A program made the translations under genes and the position numbers. From positions 186,001 to 250,000 of the forward strand of contig CAWJWP010000017.1 in assembly GCA_963846495.1 (NCBI GenBank): a stretch of 64,000 bases of DNA. Reading direction: 5' to 3'. This DNA comes from DASYQD01 sp963846495. GTDB lineage: Bacteria > Acidobacteriota > Thermoanaerobaculia > Multivoradales > JAIOJS01. A model generated the notes under the pieces. It was not told the DNA's origin. It saw only the letters and a list, made by a program, of their open reading frames with translations, and searched no databases. Below are positions 1 through 8,864 of this stretch, piece by piece. The stretch's first letter is position 1; each line of letters begins with the position of its first letter.

Positions 1-388
1 GACGGTGGCGCCGGAGATCCCCTTCCTCGGCCGCATCGCCGCCGGCCGTCCCATCGAGGCGATCACGGGCCAGGACCGTCTCGCCGTGCCGCCGTCGCTC
101 CTCCATGGCCCGATCGACGACCACTACGTGCTGCGCGTCGTCGGCGACTCGATGATCGAAGAAGGCATCCACGACGGCGACCTCGTCGTCGTCCGCCGCC
201 GCGACCAGGCGACGCCTGGCGAGATGGTCGTCGCGCTGATCGGCGAAGACGCCACGCTCAAGCGCATCTACCCCGAAGGCCCGACCGTGCGCCTGCAGCC
301 CGCCAACGCCGCGATGCAGCCGATCTTCGTCCCGGCGAATGACGTGCGCGTGCAAGGCGTCGTCGTCGGCTTGATGCGCCGCTTCTGA
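1..388 (+). CDS. lexA: LexA-type repressor, C-terminal peptidase part (5' end outside window)
   Basis: The reading frame is open at the left edge, so the DNA-binding half lies outside the window; the GTG at 5 is probably not the start. The visible 127 residues are the S24 self-cleavage domain of the SOS repressor. Counting from that GTG, an Ala-Gly cleavage site is at about 13-14 (RIAAG), the catalytic Ser at about 49 in GDSMIEEGI, and the catalytic Lys at about 85 in DATLKRIY. The end LMRRF is typical of LexA. An S24 phage-type repressor cannot be excluded without the N-terminus, but the spacing fits LexA best. It is followed by about 100 bp without a gene. Confidence 0.85.
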   Translation, partial: TVAPEIPFLGRIAAGRPIEAITGQDRLAVPPSLLHGPIDDHYVLRVVGDSMIEEGIHDGDLVVVRRRDQATPGEMVVALIGEDATLKRIYPEGPTVRLQPANAAMQPIFVPANDVRVQGVVVGLMRRF

Positions 389-490
389 CGCTCTCGGCGT
401 CATCGCGATCTCGACGCCGCGGCATCTAACCCTCGTCGCGGGCTCATCCGGATAGGTCGGCGCATGCGCGCGGGCTATGCTGCCGCCTCC

Positions 491-1768
491 ATGACCGCCT
501 TACCCGAGCTGCGAATCGAGGAGCATCGCCTCGACAACGGCCTGCGTGTGGTCTTCAACCCCGACCACGCGCTGCCGCTCGTCGCCGTCAACCTCTGGTA
601 CCACGTCGGCTCGCAGAACGAGACGCCGGGGCGCACCGGCTTCGCCCACCTCTTCGAGCACATGCTCTTCCAGGGCAGCCAGCACGTCGGCACCAACGAC
701 CACTTCCGCTACGTGCAGCAGGTCGGCGGCGTCGCCAACGGCTCCACCTGGTACGACCGCACCAACTATTACGAGACGCTGCCGGCGACGCACCTCGAGC
801 TCGGGCTCTGGCTGGAGTCGGACCGCATGGGCTGGCTGCTGCCGGCGATGACCGCCGAGAAGCTCGAGATGCAGCGGCAGGTGGTGATGAACGAGCGCCG
901 CCAGCGGGTCGACAACCAGCCCTACGGCCGCGCCTACGAGCGGCTCGACGAGCTGCTCTTCCCCGACAGCCACCCGTACCACTGGCCGGTCATCGGCTAC
1001 ATGGAGGACATCGCGGCGGCGACGCTCGAGGACGTCGAGCGCTTCTTCCGCACTTGGTACACGCCCGACAACGCGGTGCTCACGCTTTCCGGCGCCTTCG
1101 AGCCGGCGGCGGCGCTGGCGCTCGTCGAGCGCTACTTCGGCGACATCCCGCCGGGGCCGAAGCCGCTGCGGCCGCGGCCGGCGCTCGCCGAGCTCGCGGG
1201 CCCGGTGCGCGAAACGCAGACCGACGCCGTCGAGCTGTCGCGGCTCCACCTCGCCTTCCGTCTGCCGCCCTACGGGCAGGACGACTGGTACGCCGCCGAC
1301 CTGCTCGCCACCGTGCTCACCGGCGGCCGCTCGAGCCCGCTCTACCGCGACCTCGTCTACGAGCGGCAGCTGGCGCAGGACATCGGTGCCTTCGCGCTGC
1401 CCACCGAGCTCGCGGGCAGCTTTGCGCTGGTGGCGACGGCGCGTCCCGACGTCGAGCCCGCGGCGCTCGAGGCGGCGGTGCGCGAGCACCTGCGGCGGGC
1501 CGGCGAGGAGCCCTTCGCCGCCGAGGAGCTCGAGCGCGCGCGCAACCGCGTCCTCACCCACCACTGGGAGGGATTGCAGCAACTCGACCAGCGCGCCGAC
1601 CAGCTGTCGCAGCTCGTCACCTTTTTCGGCGACCCGCACCTGCTGCAGCGCGAGCTCGAGCGCTACCGCACGCTCGCCGCCGAAGATTTGCAGCGCTGCG
1701 CGGCGCGTTGGCTCGTCGACGAGCGTTCGGTGGCGGTGACGGTGGTGCCGGCCCGGGAGGCGGCTTGA
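491..1768 (+). CDS. M16 family zinc metallopeptidase, catalytic subunit
   Basis: Insulinase/pitrilysin-type peptidase of about 425 residues. The inverted zinc motif HLFEH follows FA at about residues 53-57, and a downstream glutamate (VVMNERR) fits the third ligand. N-terminal M16 and C-terminal M16C domains are both recognisable, the latter with GGRSSPLYRDLVYERQLAQ. The start at 491 (MTALPELRIEEH) was preferred to the ATG at 464 because family homology begins there; neither has a strong ribosome binding site. No signal peptide is obvious with this start. The stop overlaps a TTG start of a second M16 gene, so the two are probably co-translated and form a heterodimer, as is usual for paired bacterial M16 genes. 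Confidence 0.9.
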   Translation: MTALPELRIEEHRLDNGLRVVFNPDHALPLVAVNLWYHVGSQNETPGRTGFAHLFEHMLFQGSQHVGTNDHFRYVQQVGGVANGSTWYDRTNYYETLPATHLELGLWLESDRMGWLLPAMTAEKLEMQRQVVMNERRQRVDNQPYGRAYERLDELLFPDSHPYHWPVIGYMEDIAAATLEDVERFFRTWYTPDNAVLTLSGAFEPAAALALVERYFGDIPPGPKPLRPRPALAELAGPVRETQTDAVELSRLHLAFRLPPYGQDDWYAADLLATVLTGGRSSPLYRDLVYERQLAQDIGAFALPTELAGSFALVATARPDVEPAALEAAVREHLRRAGEEPFAAEELERARNRVLTHHWEGLQQLDQRADQLSQLVTFFGDPHLLQRELERYRTLAAEDLQRCAARWLVDERSVAVTVVPAREAA

Positions 1769-3162
1769 GCGAGGCCGCGAGCGAAGGCGTCGCGGACGCA
1801 AAGCCGCCGGCTGGCGGGCCGCTCGACCGCAGCCGTCCGCCCGCCGCCGCGCCGCCGCTGCCCTTCCGCTTCCCTCCTTTCCTCCACCGGCGGCTGCTGC
1901 CGGGAGTCGACCTCTACGCTGCGCACGTGCCGCGCGCGCCGATGGCGTCGGTCGAGCTCATCCTGCCGCGCGGCGGACAGAGCGACCCCGCCGACGCGCG
2001 CGGGCTCGCCTCGCTGACCGCCGACCTGCTCGACGAGGGCAGCGCGCGCCGCAGCGGACCGGACCTCGCGGCGTGGGTCGAGCGGCTCGGCGGCTCGCTT
2101 TCCGCGACCGCTGATTGGGATGCGTCGTACGTCGCCTGCACGCTGCTCGCCGAGCACCTCGACGACGCCCTCGCGCTGCTCGCCGAAGTGGTGCTCGAGC
2201 CGAGCTTCCCCGACGCCGAGGTGGAGCGGCTGCGCCGCCGCCGGCTCGCCGAGCTATTGCGCCGCCGCAGCTCGCCGGCAGTGCTCGCCGAGGAGCGCTT
2301 CGCGCGCGCGCTCTACGGCGGCGGACCGTACGGCTACCCGATGATCGGCGACGAAGACGACCTGCACCGCCTCGACCGCGCGGCGGCGGCGGGTTTCTAC
2401 GAGCAGACGTTGCGACGCGGCGGCGCGACCCTCATTGCGTCCGGCGACCTCGACCCGGAGGTGGTCGCTGCAGCGGCGACGGCGCTGCTCGCCACGTGGC
2501 CTGCCGACCCGCCGCCGGAGCCGACGCCGGTGCAGCCGGTCGCGAGCGGCGGCATCACCGTGCACGTCGTCGACCGCCCGCAGGCAGCGCAGACCGAGCT
2601 GCGCATCGGCCACCCCGGACCGCCGCGCAACCACCCCGACCGGGTGCCGCTGTCGGTGATGAACTCGCTGCTCGGCGGCAAGTTCATCAGCCGCATCAAC
2701 CTCAACCTGCGCGAGCGGCACGGCTACACCTACGGCGCGCACAGCTCGTTCGCCAACCGGCGCGGTCCCGGGCCCTTCCAGGTCTCGGCAGCAGTGGCCA
2801 CCGAGTCGGTCGGCGCCGCGGTGCGCGAGACGCTCGGCGAGCTGCGCCGGCTGCAGGAGGAGCCGCCGGCCGACGCCGAGCTGCTCGACGCCGTGCAGTA
2901 CCTCGAAGGGGTCTTCCCCTACACGCTGCAGACGGTCGAGAGCATGGCGCAGCGGCTGTCGCAGCTCGCCGTCTTCGCGCTCGGCGACGACTACTTCGAC
3001 CGCTACTTTGCCGAGCTGCGCGAGGTGAGGCCGGAGCACATCCGCGAGGTGGCGGCGCGGCACCTGCGGCCCGAGGCGAGCGCGGTGGTGGCGGTTGGCC
3101 CTGCCGCCGTGCTGCTGCCGCAGCTCGAGCCGTTCGGCGCTGTCGTCGCTACTGCAGGCTGA
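1765..3162 (+). CDS. M16 family peptidase-like protein, non-catalytic partner
   Basis: About 465 residues with the M16 fold but no HXXEH: the equivalent stretch reads GLASLTADLLDEGS, so it should not bind zinc. The C-terminal half keeps the substrate-binding Arg/Tyr segment (LNLRERHGYTYGAHSS). This catalytic/non-catalytic pairing is established for bacterial M16B heterodimers. The best start is the TTG at 1765, in a TTGA overlap with the upstream stop; the frame is open further upstream, but that part lies inside the partner gene and is low-complexity. Residues 1 to about 30 are Pro/Ala-rich. The 3' end overlaps the convergent kinase gene by 14 bp. Confidence 0.85.
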   Translation: MSEAASEGVADAKPPAGGPLDRSRPPAAAPPLPFRFPPFLHRRLLPGVDLYAAHVPRAPMASVELILPRGGQSDPADARGLASLTADLLDEGSARRSGPDLAAWVERLGGSLSATADWDASYVACTLLAEHLDDALALLAEVVLEPSFPDAEVERLRRRRLAELLRRRSSPAVLAEERFARALYGGGPYGYPMIGDEDDLHRLDRAAAAGFYEQTLRRGGATLIASGDLDPEVVAAAATALLATWPADPPPEPTPVQPVASGGITVHVVDRPQAAQTELRIGHPGPPRNHPDRVPLSVMNSLLGGKFISRINLNLRERHGYTYGAHSSFANRRGPGPFQVSAAVATESVGAAVRETLGELRRLQEEPPADAELLDAVQYLEGVFPYTLQTVESMAQRLSQLAVFALGDDYFDRYFAELREVRPEHIREVAARHLRPEASAVVAVGPAAVLLPQLEPFGAVVATAG

Positions 3163-5146
3163 CGCTCAGCCGCGCCGACTGGTCGAAGTGCAGCTTGAGG
3201 AGGCGGGTCGTGCCGCCGGCGAGCTGCGCCTGCACCGTGGTCACCACCGGCGCCCGCTTCGGCAACGCGACGTAGACGCGCAGCGTCGTCGCTCCGGGCT
3301 GCAGCTGCCGGGAGGCGTCGATCTGTCCCGACGACGGCTGGTTGCGGAAGAGGCCGGTGCGTTTGTAGAAGCGGAAGGGCTCGCCGAGGATCTGCCGCTG
3401 ACCGGCGTAGATGGTGAGCACGCCCTCCGGCAGCTCGGTGAAGAACTCGATGCGCAGCGTCGCCGGCTGCGTCGCCGTGCCGGGCGCCGGCGCGACGGGA
3501 GCGACGGGCGCCGCGGCGGCGCGCGTCGGTGCGGTCTGCGCGCCGGGAGGCGACGTCGGCCGCGCCGCCGCCTGCTGGCGCCGCCGGCGCTCGGCGTCGG
3601 CGGCGGCCGCCTGCGCGTTGGCGAGCAGCGCCGTGGCGTTCGGCTCGCCGGGGACGAGGGCGAGCACCTGCTGCGCCAGGTCGGCGGCGCGGGCCGCGTC
3701 GCCGGCGCGCAACGCCGCCTGCGCCGACTCGAGCAACGCTTGCAGCTGCGCCTGCTGCTCGGTAGTGCTGCGCCGCTTCGCGGCCAGCTGACTGCGGATG
3801 CGTAGGCCCATCCGCTCGAGGTCGGGATCGCCGGGCGCGAGCGGCATGGCGCGCGCCAAGGCCGCGAGCGCCGCTTCCGGCCGGCCGGCGTCGAGTTCGC
3901 TGCGCGCCTCCTGCAGCAGCAACCGGTAGCGGGCGCGGCCGCGATCGGCCGCGTCGGGGCTGTTGATCGCCGGCGTCTGCGCTCGCACCCAGGCGAAGGC
4001 CGCAGCGGCGATGAGCAACACGACCGCGAGCCCGGCGGCGCTCAAGAGCACCAGCCGGCCCGGCGGCGGCAGGAGCAGGCCGGGGCTCGGCGGCTGAGCG
4101 CGCGGCGCCGGCGCGGCCGCTGGCGGCGGCGGCGGCGGCGGACGCACGCCACCCATCGAGTCGCTGACGTCGGCGGTGTCCAGCGCCGCGCTCTCGTCGC
4201 CGGTCTCCTCGGCTTCGTCGAGCGATGGCAGCGGCGGCAGCGCGATCGCCGCGACGACCGGCGGCAGCGGTGGGCGCGCCGCCACCGTCGTCTCGCTCCC
4301 CGACGCGGCGGTCACCGCCTCGCGCAGCTTGGCGGCGAGCGAACCGGCGCTGTTGAAGCGTCGCTCCGGCTGCTTCTCGAGCGCCTGCTCGAGCACCGCC
4401 ACGACTGACGGCGGCAGCCCGGGCGAGTACTGGCGCGGCGGCGTGAACGGCTCGTAGACGATGCGGTGCGAGACCATCGTCAGGTTCTCGCCCTGGAACG
4501 GCTTCTGCCGCGTCAGCATCTCGTAGAGCACGACGCCGAGCGAGAAGATGTCGGTGCGGTGGTCGACCTTGTGGCCGAGGATGCGCTCGGGCGCCATGTA
4601 GTTGGGCGTGCCGAGCAGCTGCCCCTCGTGGGTGAGGTCGGAGGTCTCCAGCCGCGCGATGCCGAAGTCGGTGATCTTCACCTTGCCTTGCGCGTCGATG
4701 ATGATGTTCGCCGGCTTGATGTCGCGATGGATGACGCCCTTGCTGTGCGCGTAGTCGAGCGCCTCGCCGAGCTGCGAGACGACGTCGCAGACGCGGTCGA
4801 GGGGCATCGCCTCGCCGCGCATCAGCAGCTCTTTCAAGTTGACGCCGCGCACGTACTCCATGGCGATGAAGGTGACGCCGGAGCCGTCGGCGCCGTCGAC
4901 CACGTCGTGGATGGTGACGATGTGCGGGTGCGAGAGGATGCCGGCGCTCTGCGCCTCGCGCATGAAGCGCGTGCGGTACTCGATCAGCTCCGAGCCGTGC
5001 ATCGCCTGGCTGGCGCGGAAGGTCTTGAGCGCCACCAGCCGCCCGATCAACGGATCGCGGGCGAGGTAGACGACCCCCATGGCCCCCTTGCCGAGCTCTT
5101 CGAGGACCTCGTAACGGCCCAGGCTGCTGGGGATCGCTGACGCCAT
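3149..5146 (-). CDS. Hanks-type Ser/Thr protein kinase with one TM segment and TPR-like extracytoplasmic part
   Basis: 665 residues. The kinase domain spans about 12-280: glycine loop LGKGAMGVVY (18-27), ATP-binding Lys41 (VALK), catalytic HRD 140-142 with Asn147, DFG 160-162, and APE motif MAPE (184-187). All catalytic residues are present, so it should be active. A Pro/Ala-rich linker (290-360) leads to a hydrophobic segment at about 365-387. Then come two TPR-like helical stretches (about 403-440 and 465-515) and a beta-rich C-terminus (about 562-665). The ATG at 5146 was chosen because the kinase fold begins nine residues later; the open frame upstream has no homology. It is divergent from fusA2, with a 139-bp shared upstream region. 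Substrates are unknown. Confidence 0.9.
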   Translation of the reverse strand: MASAIPSSLGRYEVLEELGKGAMGVVYLARDPLIGRLVALKTFRASQAMHGSELIEYRTRFMREAQSAGILSHPHIVTIHDVVDGADGSGVTFIAMEYVRGVNLKELLMRGEAMPLDRVCDVVSQLGEALDYAHSKGVIHRDIKPANIIIDAQGKVKITDFGIARLETSDLTHEGQLLGTPNYMAPERILGHKVDHRTDIFSLGVVLYEMLTRQKPFQGENLTMVSHRIVYEPFTPPRQYSPGLPPSVVAVLEQALEKQPERRFNSAGSLAAKLREAVTAASGSETTVAARPPLPPVVAAIALPPLPSLDEAEETGDESAALDTADVSDSMGGVRPPPPPPPAAAPAPRAQPPSPGLLLPPPGRLVLLSAAGLAVVLLIAAAAFAWVRAQTPAINSPDAADRGRARYRLLLQEARSELDAGRPEAALAALARAMPLAPGDPDLERMGLRIRSQLAAKRRSTTEQQAQLQALLESAQAALRAGDAARAADLAQQVLALVPGEPNATALLANAQAAAADAERRRRQQAAARPTSPPGAQTAPTRAAAAPVAPVAPAPGTATQPATLRIEFFTELPEGVLTIYAGQRQILGEPFRFYKRTGLFRNQPSSGQIDASRQLQPGATTLRVYVALPKRAPVVTTVQAQLAGGTTRLLKLHFDQSARLSVSLQ

Positions 5147-5243
5147 GTCCGCGGGACCAGGGACGGAGATCTTAGCAGCGTCGGCGGCACCCGAACCGCG
5201 GGTGCCCGCTGAGGCGGGCGCCGGCCGAGCCGCTGCGGGGTGG

Positions 5244-5252
5244 TGATATATA
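5244..5252 (+). promoter_or_regulatory. putative extended -10 promoter element for fusA2
   Basis: TG at 5244-5245 followed by TATATA at 5247-5252 is the only AT-rich stretch between the divergent kinase and fusA2, about 30 bp before a strong Shine-Dalgarno (AGGAGGT, 5274-5280). No convincing -35 box is present, so this would act as an extended -10 promoter. The spacing is plausible, but the call is inference. Confidence 0.35.
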
Positions 5253-5285
5253 GTGCGCGCCCCGTAGCCCGCCAGGAGGTCAGGC

Positions 5286-7379
5286 ATGCAGGTCGACAGC
5301 CCCGACAAGATCCGCAACCTCGCGCTCGCCGGCCACAACGCTTCGGGGAAGACGACGTTGACCAGCGCCCTGCTGCACACCGCGGGCGTGGTCAACCGGA
5401 TGCTGCGCATCGAGGACAAGAACACCCTCACCGACTTCGACCCCGAGGAGATGGAGCGCGGCATCTCGATCGGCGTCGCGCCCTGTTTCGTCCCCTGGCG
5501 CGGCCACAAGGTCAACTTGCTCGACTGCCCGGGCTACGGCATCTTCTTTACCGAGACCCGCGCCGGCATGCGCGCCGCCGACGCCGTGCTGCTGTCGATC
5601 AACGGCGTGGCCGGCATCGAGGTCAACAGCGAGAAGGTGTGGGAGGCGGCCAGCGAGATGGGGCTGCCGGTCATCCTCTACCTCGCCAAGATGGACCGCG
5701 AGCGCGCCGACTTCGAGCGCGCGTTGGGCGCTCTGCGCACGCGTTTCGGCCGCGAGGTGATGCCGCTGCAGCTGCCCATCGGCTCCGAGCACGACTTCAC
5801 CGGCGTCGTCGACCTGGTCGCCAACAAGGCCTACCGCTACACGCGCGACGGCAACGGCAAGGCCGAGGCGACCGAAGTGCCGGCCGAGCTCGCCGAGCAG
5901 GCGAAGGAGCTGCGCAGCCAGCTCGTCGAGATGGTGGCGGAGACCGACGACGCCCTCCTCGAGCGCTTCTTCGAAGAGGGCACGCTCGACGACGAGGCGT
6001 TGCGCCGCGGTCTCAAGGGTGCCATCGCGCGGCGGCGCATCTTCCCGCTGCTCGTCGGCAGCGGCCTGCACAACATCGGCTCCTCGGCGCTGCTCGACGC
6101 CATCGTCGACTTCGCGCCGGCGCCGGGGGCCGGCGGACCGCTGCAGGCGACCGACCACCTCGACCGGCCGATCGAGCTCAGCGCCGACCCCTCGTCGGGC
6201 ACCGCGGCGCTGGTATTCAAGACGCTCAACGATCCCTTCGCCGGGAAGATCACGATCCTGCGCGTGGTGAGCGGCACCCTGCGCTCGGACAGCACCGTCA
6301 CCAACGCCAACCGCGACGATCAGGAGCGCCTCGGCACCCTGATGGCGCTGCAGGGGAAGACGGGCACGCCGGTGCCGCAGCTCGTCGCCGGCGACATCGG
6401 CGGCGTCGCCAAGCTCAAGGTGACGCAGAGCGGAGACACCCTTGCCGACCGCGACCACCCGGCGAAGCTGCCCTGGATCCCCATCCCGCCGGCGGCGATC
6501 TCCTTCGCCATCGAGCCCCGGTCGAAGGGGGACGAGGACAAGATCGGCGAGGCCCTCCACCGCCTGCTCGAAGAGGACCCGGCGCTCCACGCCGGCCGCG
6601 ACGCGCAGACCGGCGAGCACCTGCTCTCCGGCACCGGCCCGCTGCACGTCGAGATCGTCGTCGGCAAGCTGAAGAACCGCTTCAAGGTGGACGTCATCCT
6701 CCACCCGCCCAAGGTGCCCTACCGCGAGACCATCAAGCGCAAAGCCGAGGGGCACGGCCGGCACAAGAAGCAGACCGGCGGCCGCGGCCAGTTCGCTGAC
6801 TGCAAGATCGTCATGGAGCCGCTGCAGCGCGGCGAGGTCTACGAGTTCAAGGACGAGATCTTCGGCGGCGCCATCCCTCACAACTTCCGCCCGGCGGTGG
6901 ACAAGGGCATCCAGGAGGCGCGCCAGCGCGGCTACCTCGCCGGCTATCCCGTAGTCGACTTCAAGGTGCGGCTGATCGACGGCCAGTACCACGACGTCGA
7001 CTCCTCCGAGCTCGCCTTCAAGATCGCCGGCTCTCTGGCCTGGAAGGACGCCATGGAGAAGGCCGGGCCCACCATCCTCGAGCCGATCATGAGCGTCGAG
7101 ATCACCGCCACCGAGGACTACATGGGCGACATCATGGGCGACCTGTCGCAGCGCCGCGGCCGCCCGCAGGGGATGGACTCGAGGAACGGCACCAGCATCA
7201 TCAAGGCGACGGTGCCGCTGGCGGAGATGCTCAACTACGAGCCGCGCCTGCGCTCGATGACACAGGGGCGGGCGAGCTTCCAGATGGAGTTCTCCCACTA
7301 CGAGGAGGTGCCCAAGCCCCTCCAGGAGAAGATCATCTCGGAGGCGAAGAAGCGGAAAGAGGAAGAGGCCGAGGCGTAG
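5286..7379 (+). CDS. fusA2: elongation factor G-like translational GTPase (EF-G2 type)
   Basis: 697 residues with the full EF-G domain plan: G domain, domain II, and III-V ending with an EF-G C-domain. Walker A is GHNASGKT (16-23). It differs from the canonical EF-G at 26584-28659. Switch II reads DCPGY (80-84), with Tyr where EF-G has the GTPase-activating His, and the G4 motif is AKMD (134-137) instead of NKxD. PGY-type switch II is known in the EF-G2 group; the altered G4 Asn is seen here directly. AGGAGGT lies 5 bp before the ATG. A second EF-G may serve a specialised step such as stress or ribosome release; its role cannot be read from the sequence. Confidence 0.9.
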   Translation: MQVDSPDKIRNLALAGHNASGKTTLTSALLHTAGVVNRMLRIEDKNTLTDFDPEEMERGISIGVAPCFVPWRGHKVNLLDCPGYGIFFTETRAGMRAADAVLLSINGVAGIEVNSEKVWEAASEMGLPVILYLAKMDRERADFERALGALRTRFGREVMPLQLPIGSEHDFTGVVDLVANKAYRYTRDGNGKAEATEVPAELAEQAKELRSQLVEMVAETDDALLERFFEEGTLDDEALRRGLKGAIARRRIFPLLVGSGLHNIGSSALLDAIVDFAPAPGAGGPLQATDHLDRPIELSADPSSGTAALVFKTLNDPFAGKITILRVVSGTLRSDSTVTNANRDDQERLGTLMALQGKTGTPVPQLVAGDIGGVAKLKVTQSGDTLADRDHPAKLPWIPIPPAAISFAIEPRSKGDEDKIGEALHRLLEEDPALHAGRDAQTGEHLLSGTGPLHVEIVVGKLKNRFKVDVILHPPKVPYRETIKRKAEGHGRHKKQTGGRGQFADCKIVMEPLQRGEVYEFKDEIFGGAIPHNFRPAVDKGIQEARQRGYLAGYPVVDFKVRLIDGQYHDVDSSELAFKIAGSLAWKDAMEKAGPTILEPIMSVEITATEDYMGDIMGDLSQRRGRPQGMDSRNGTSIIKATVPLAEMLNYEPRLRSMTQGRASFQMEFSHYEEVPKPLQEKIISEAKKRKEEEAEA

Positions 7380-7388
7380 CGGCGCGTG

Positions 7389-7409
7389 GGGGGGCGGCAT
7401 GGGCCCCCC
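7389..7409 (+). terminator. GC-only stem-loop after fusA2
   Basis: GGGGGGC (7389-7395) pairs perfectly with GCCCCCC (7403-7409) across a 7-nt loop, starting 9 bp after the fusA2 stop. There is no T-tract, so it would be a weak or Rho-assisted terminator, or simply protect the 3' end. Confidence 0.4.
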
Positions 7410-7560
7410 GCCAGCCGGTGGTTATGCCACCGTGCTCGCCGCAGACGGCTCCGCGCGGTGGGAACCCTCCCCTCGGCGCGCCCCATCCTGCTGCGCGCGA
7501 CCGTAGGCCGCGCAGAAATCGAGTAGGAGGGACCCGCGGTGACCCGCGGGCCCCGTCCTC

Positions 7561-8864
7561 TCACACCACCGTACGTACGGTTCCGTATACGGCGGTTCGA
7601 GCCAGGCTCTGCAGCCGTTGATGGGTTTGGAGAAGGCTCGGGAGCCCGAGCTGGGTGAGGAAGCGCGTCGGCACGGTCAGGTGCATATGGGCCGCTCCCG
7701 CGTTCCACCACGGACCGTGACCGTTGCCGGCGGCGATGCGGGCGCGCTCGCGATCGAGTCCGCGCTTGGCCAGCTCCTTGGCTCTGGTTCGTGGCCGCTT
7801 CCACTGGCGCCACAGGATGCAGCGCAGCTTCCGCCGTAGCCACTTGTCCAGCTCCTCGAAGCAAGCCGCCACCTCCGCCAGGCGAAAGTACTCGAGCCAG
7901 CCGGTGAGCACCGGCCCGAGCTGCTGGATGACTCTGCCGAGACTACGCCCGCGCCCGCTGCGAAACAGCCGCCGCAGCTTCTCTTTGAGGCGGCGGACCG
8001 CCTCGGGAGACACCCGCAGCTTCACTTCGCGCTTTTGCACGGTCACGGTGTAGCCCAGAAACTTCCGCCGCCAAGGGCGATCTACCGCGCTTTTGACCCG
8101 GTTCACCTCCAGCCGCAGACGCTTCGCGAGGAAGCGCTCGAGGGCGTCGAGCACCCGTTCGCCTGCACGCCGTGACCGCACGTAGACGTTGCAGTCGTCG
8201 GCATAGCGGACGAAGCGATGGCCTCGCCGCTGCAGCTCGCGGTCCAGCTCGTCGAGCAGGACGTTGGACAGCAGCGGCGACAGCGGCCCGCCTTGCGGCG
8301 TGCCCTCGACGCGCGGCGACACCAGGCCGCCTTCCAGCAGCCCGGCCTGTAGGTAGAGGCGAATCAGATGCAGGATGCGCCGATCCTCGATCCGCCGCGC
8401 CAGACGCGCCATCAGCACGTCGTGGTTGACGCGGTCGAAGAAGTCCTTGAGGTCTATGTCCACCACCCAGCTGTAACCCGCCGCAATGTGCGCTCGCGCA
8501 CGCACCACGGCCTGATGGGCGCTCCTCTGCGGTCGAAAACCGAAGCTCTCTTCCGAGAAGGTCGCGTCGAAGTGGGGCTGCAAGACCTGCAGGAGCGCCT
8601 GCTGGATCAAACGGTCCAGGACCGTCGGAATCCCCAGACGCCGCACCCCGCCGCTCGGCTTCGGAATCTCCACCGCAGCGCACCGGCGCGGGACGGTATC
8701 GCCCCGCCAACAGCTCCTCACGAATGGCTTCCCAGCGACGCACCAGATGCGGGCCGAGCTCTTCGGCACTCATGCCGTCGATGCCCGGGGCGCCTCCGTT
8801 GCTCTTTGACCCGCTGGTAGGCCCGCAGCAAGTTCTCCCGGCGCAGCACCTCCTCCATCACCAT
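7561..8864 (-). pseudogene. group II intron reverse transcriptase/maturase, two +1 frameshifts
   Basis: Conserved segments can be read in three successive frames. MVMEEVLRRENLLRAYQRVK starts at 8864. After a shift near 8800-8806 comes SNGGAPGIDGMSAEELG. After a second shift near 8672-8682 the frame runs VEIPKPSGGVRRLGIPTV to the TGA at 7561. The last part holds the RT core: FGFRP, a DIKDFF-like motif (VDIDLKDFFD), GTPQGGPLSPLLSN and the catalytic YADD (RYADDCNVYV), followed by domain X. No HNH endonuclease is present. Each shift corresponds to one extra base. Either the protein is dead and the intron depends on another copy, or these are sequencing errors. The frame runs through domain V to its stop. 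Confidence 0.8.
7564..7598 (-). ncRNA. group II intron domain V-like hairpin
   Basis: A 35-nt stem-loop on the minus strand (GAACCGCC... paired with ...GGTGGTG), with a short apical GAAC loop and a mid-stem bulge. Domain V is normally 34 nt, so size and position fit. It is followed at 7518-7556 by a second GC-rich stem-loop matching domain VI with a bulged A. The paired bases are seen directly; the identity of the catalytic triad was not resolved. Confidence 0.65.

Noticed and set aside
500..1801. Long minus-strand frame opposite the first M16 gene
   Set aside because: Arg/Val-rich shadow; the plus-strand frame has the HXXEH motif and full domain.
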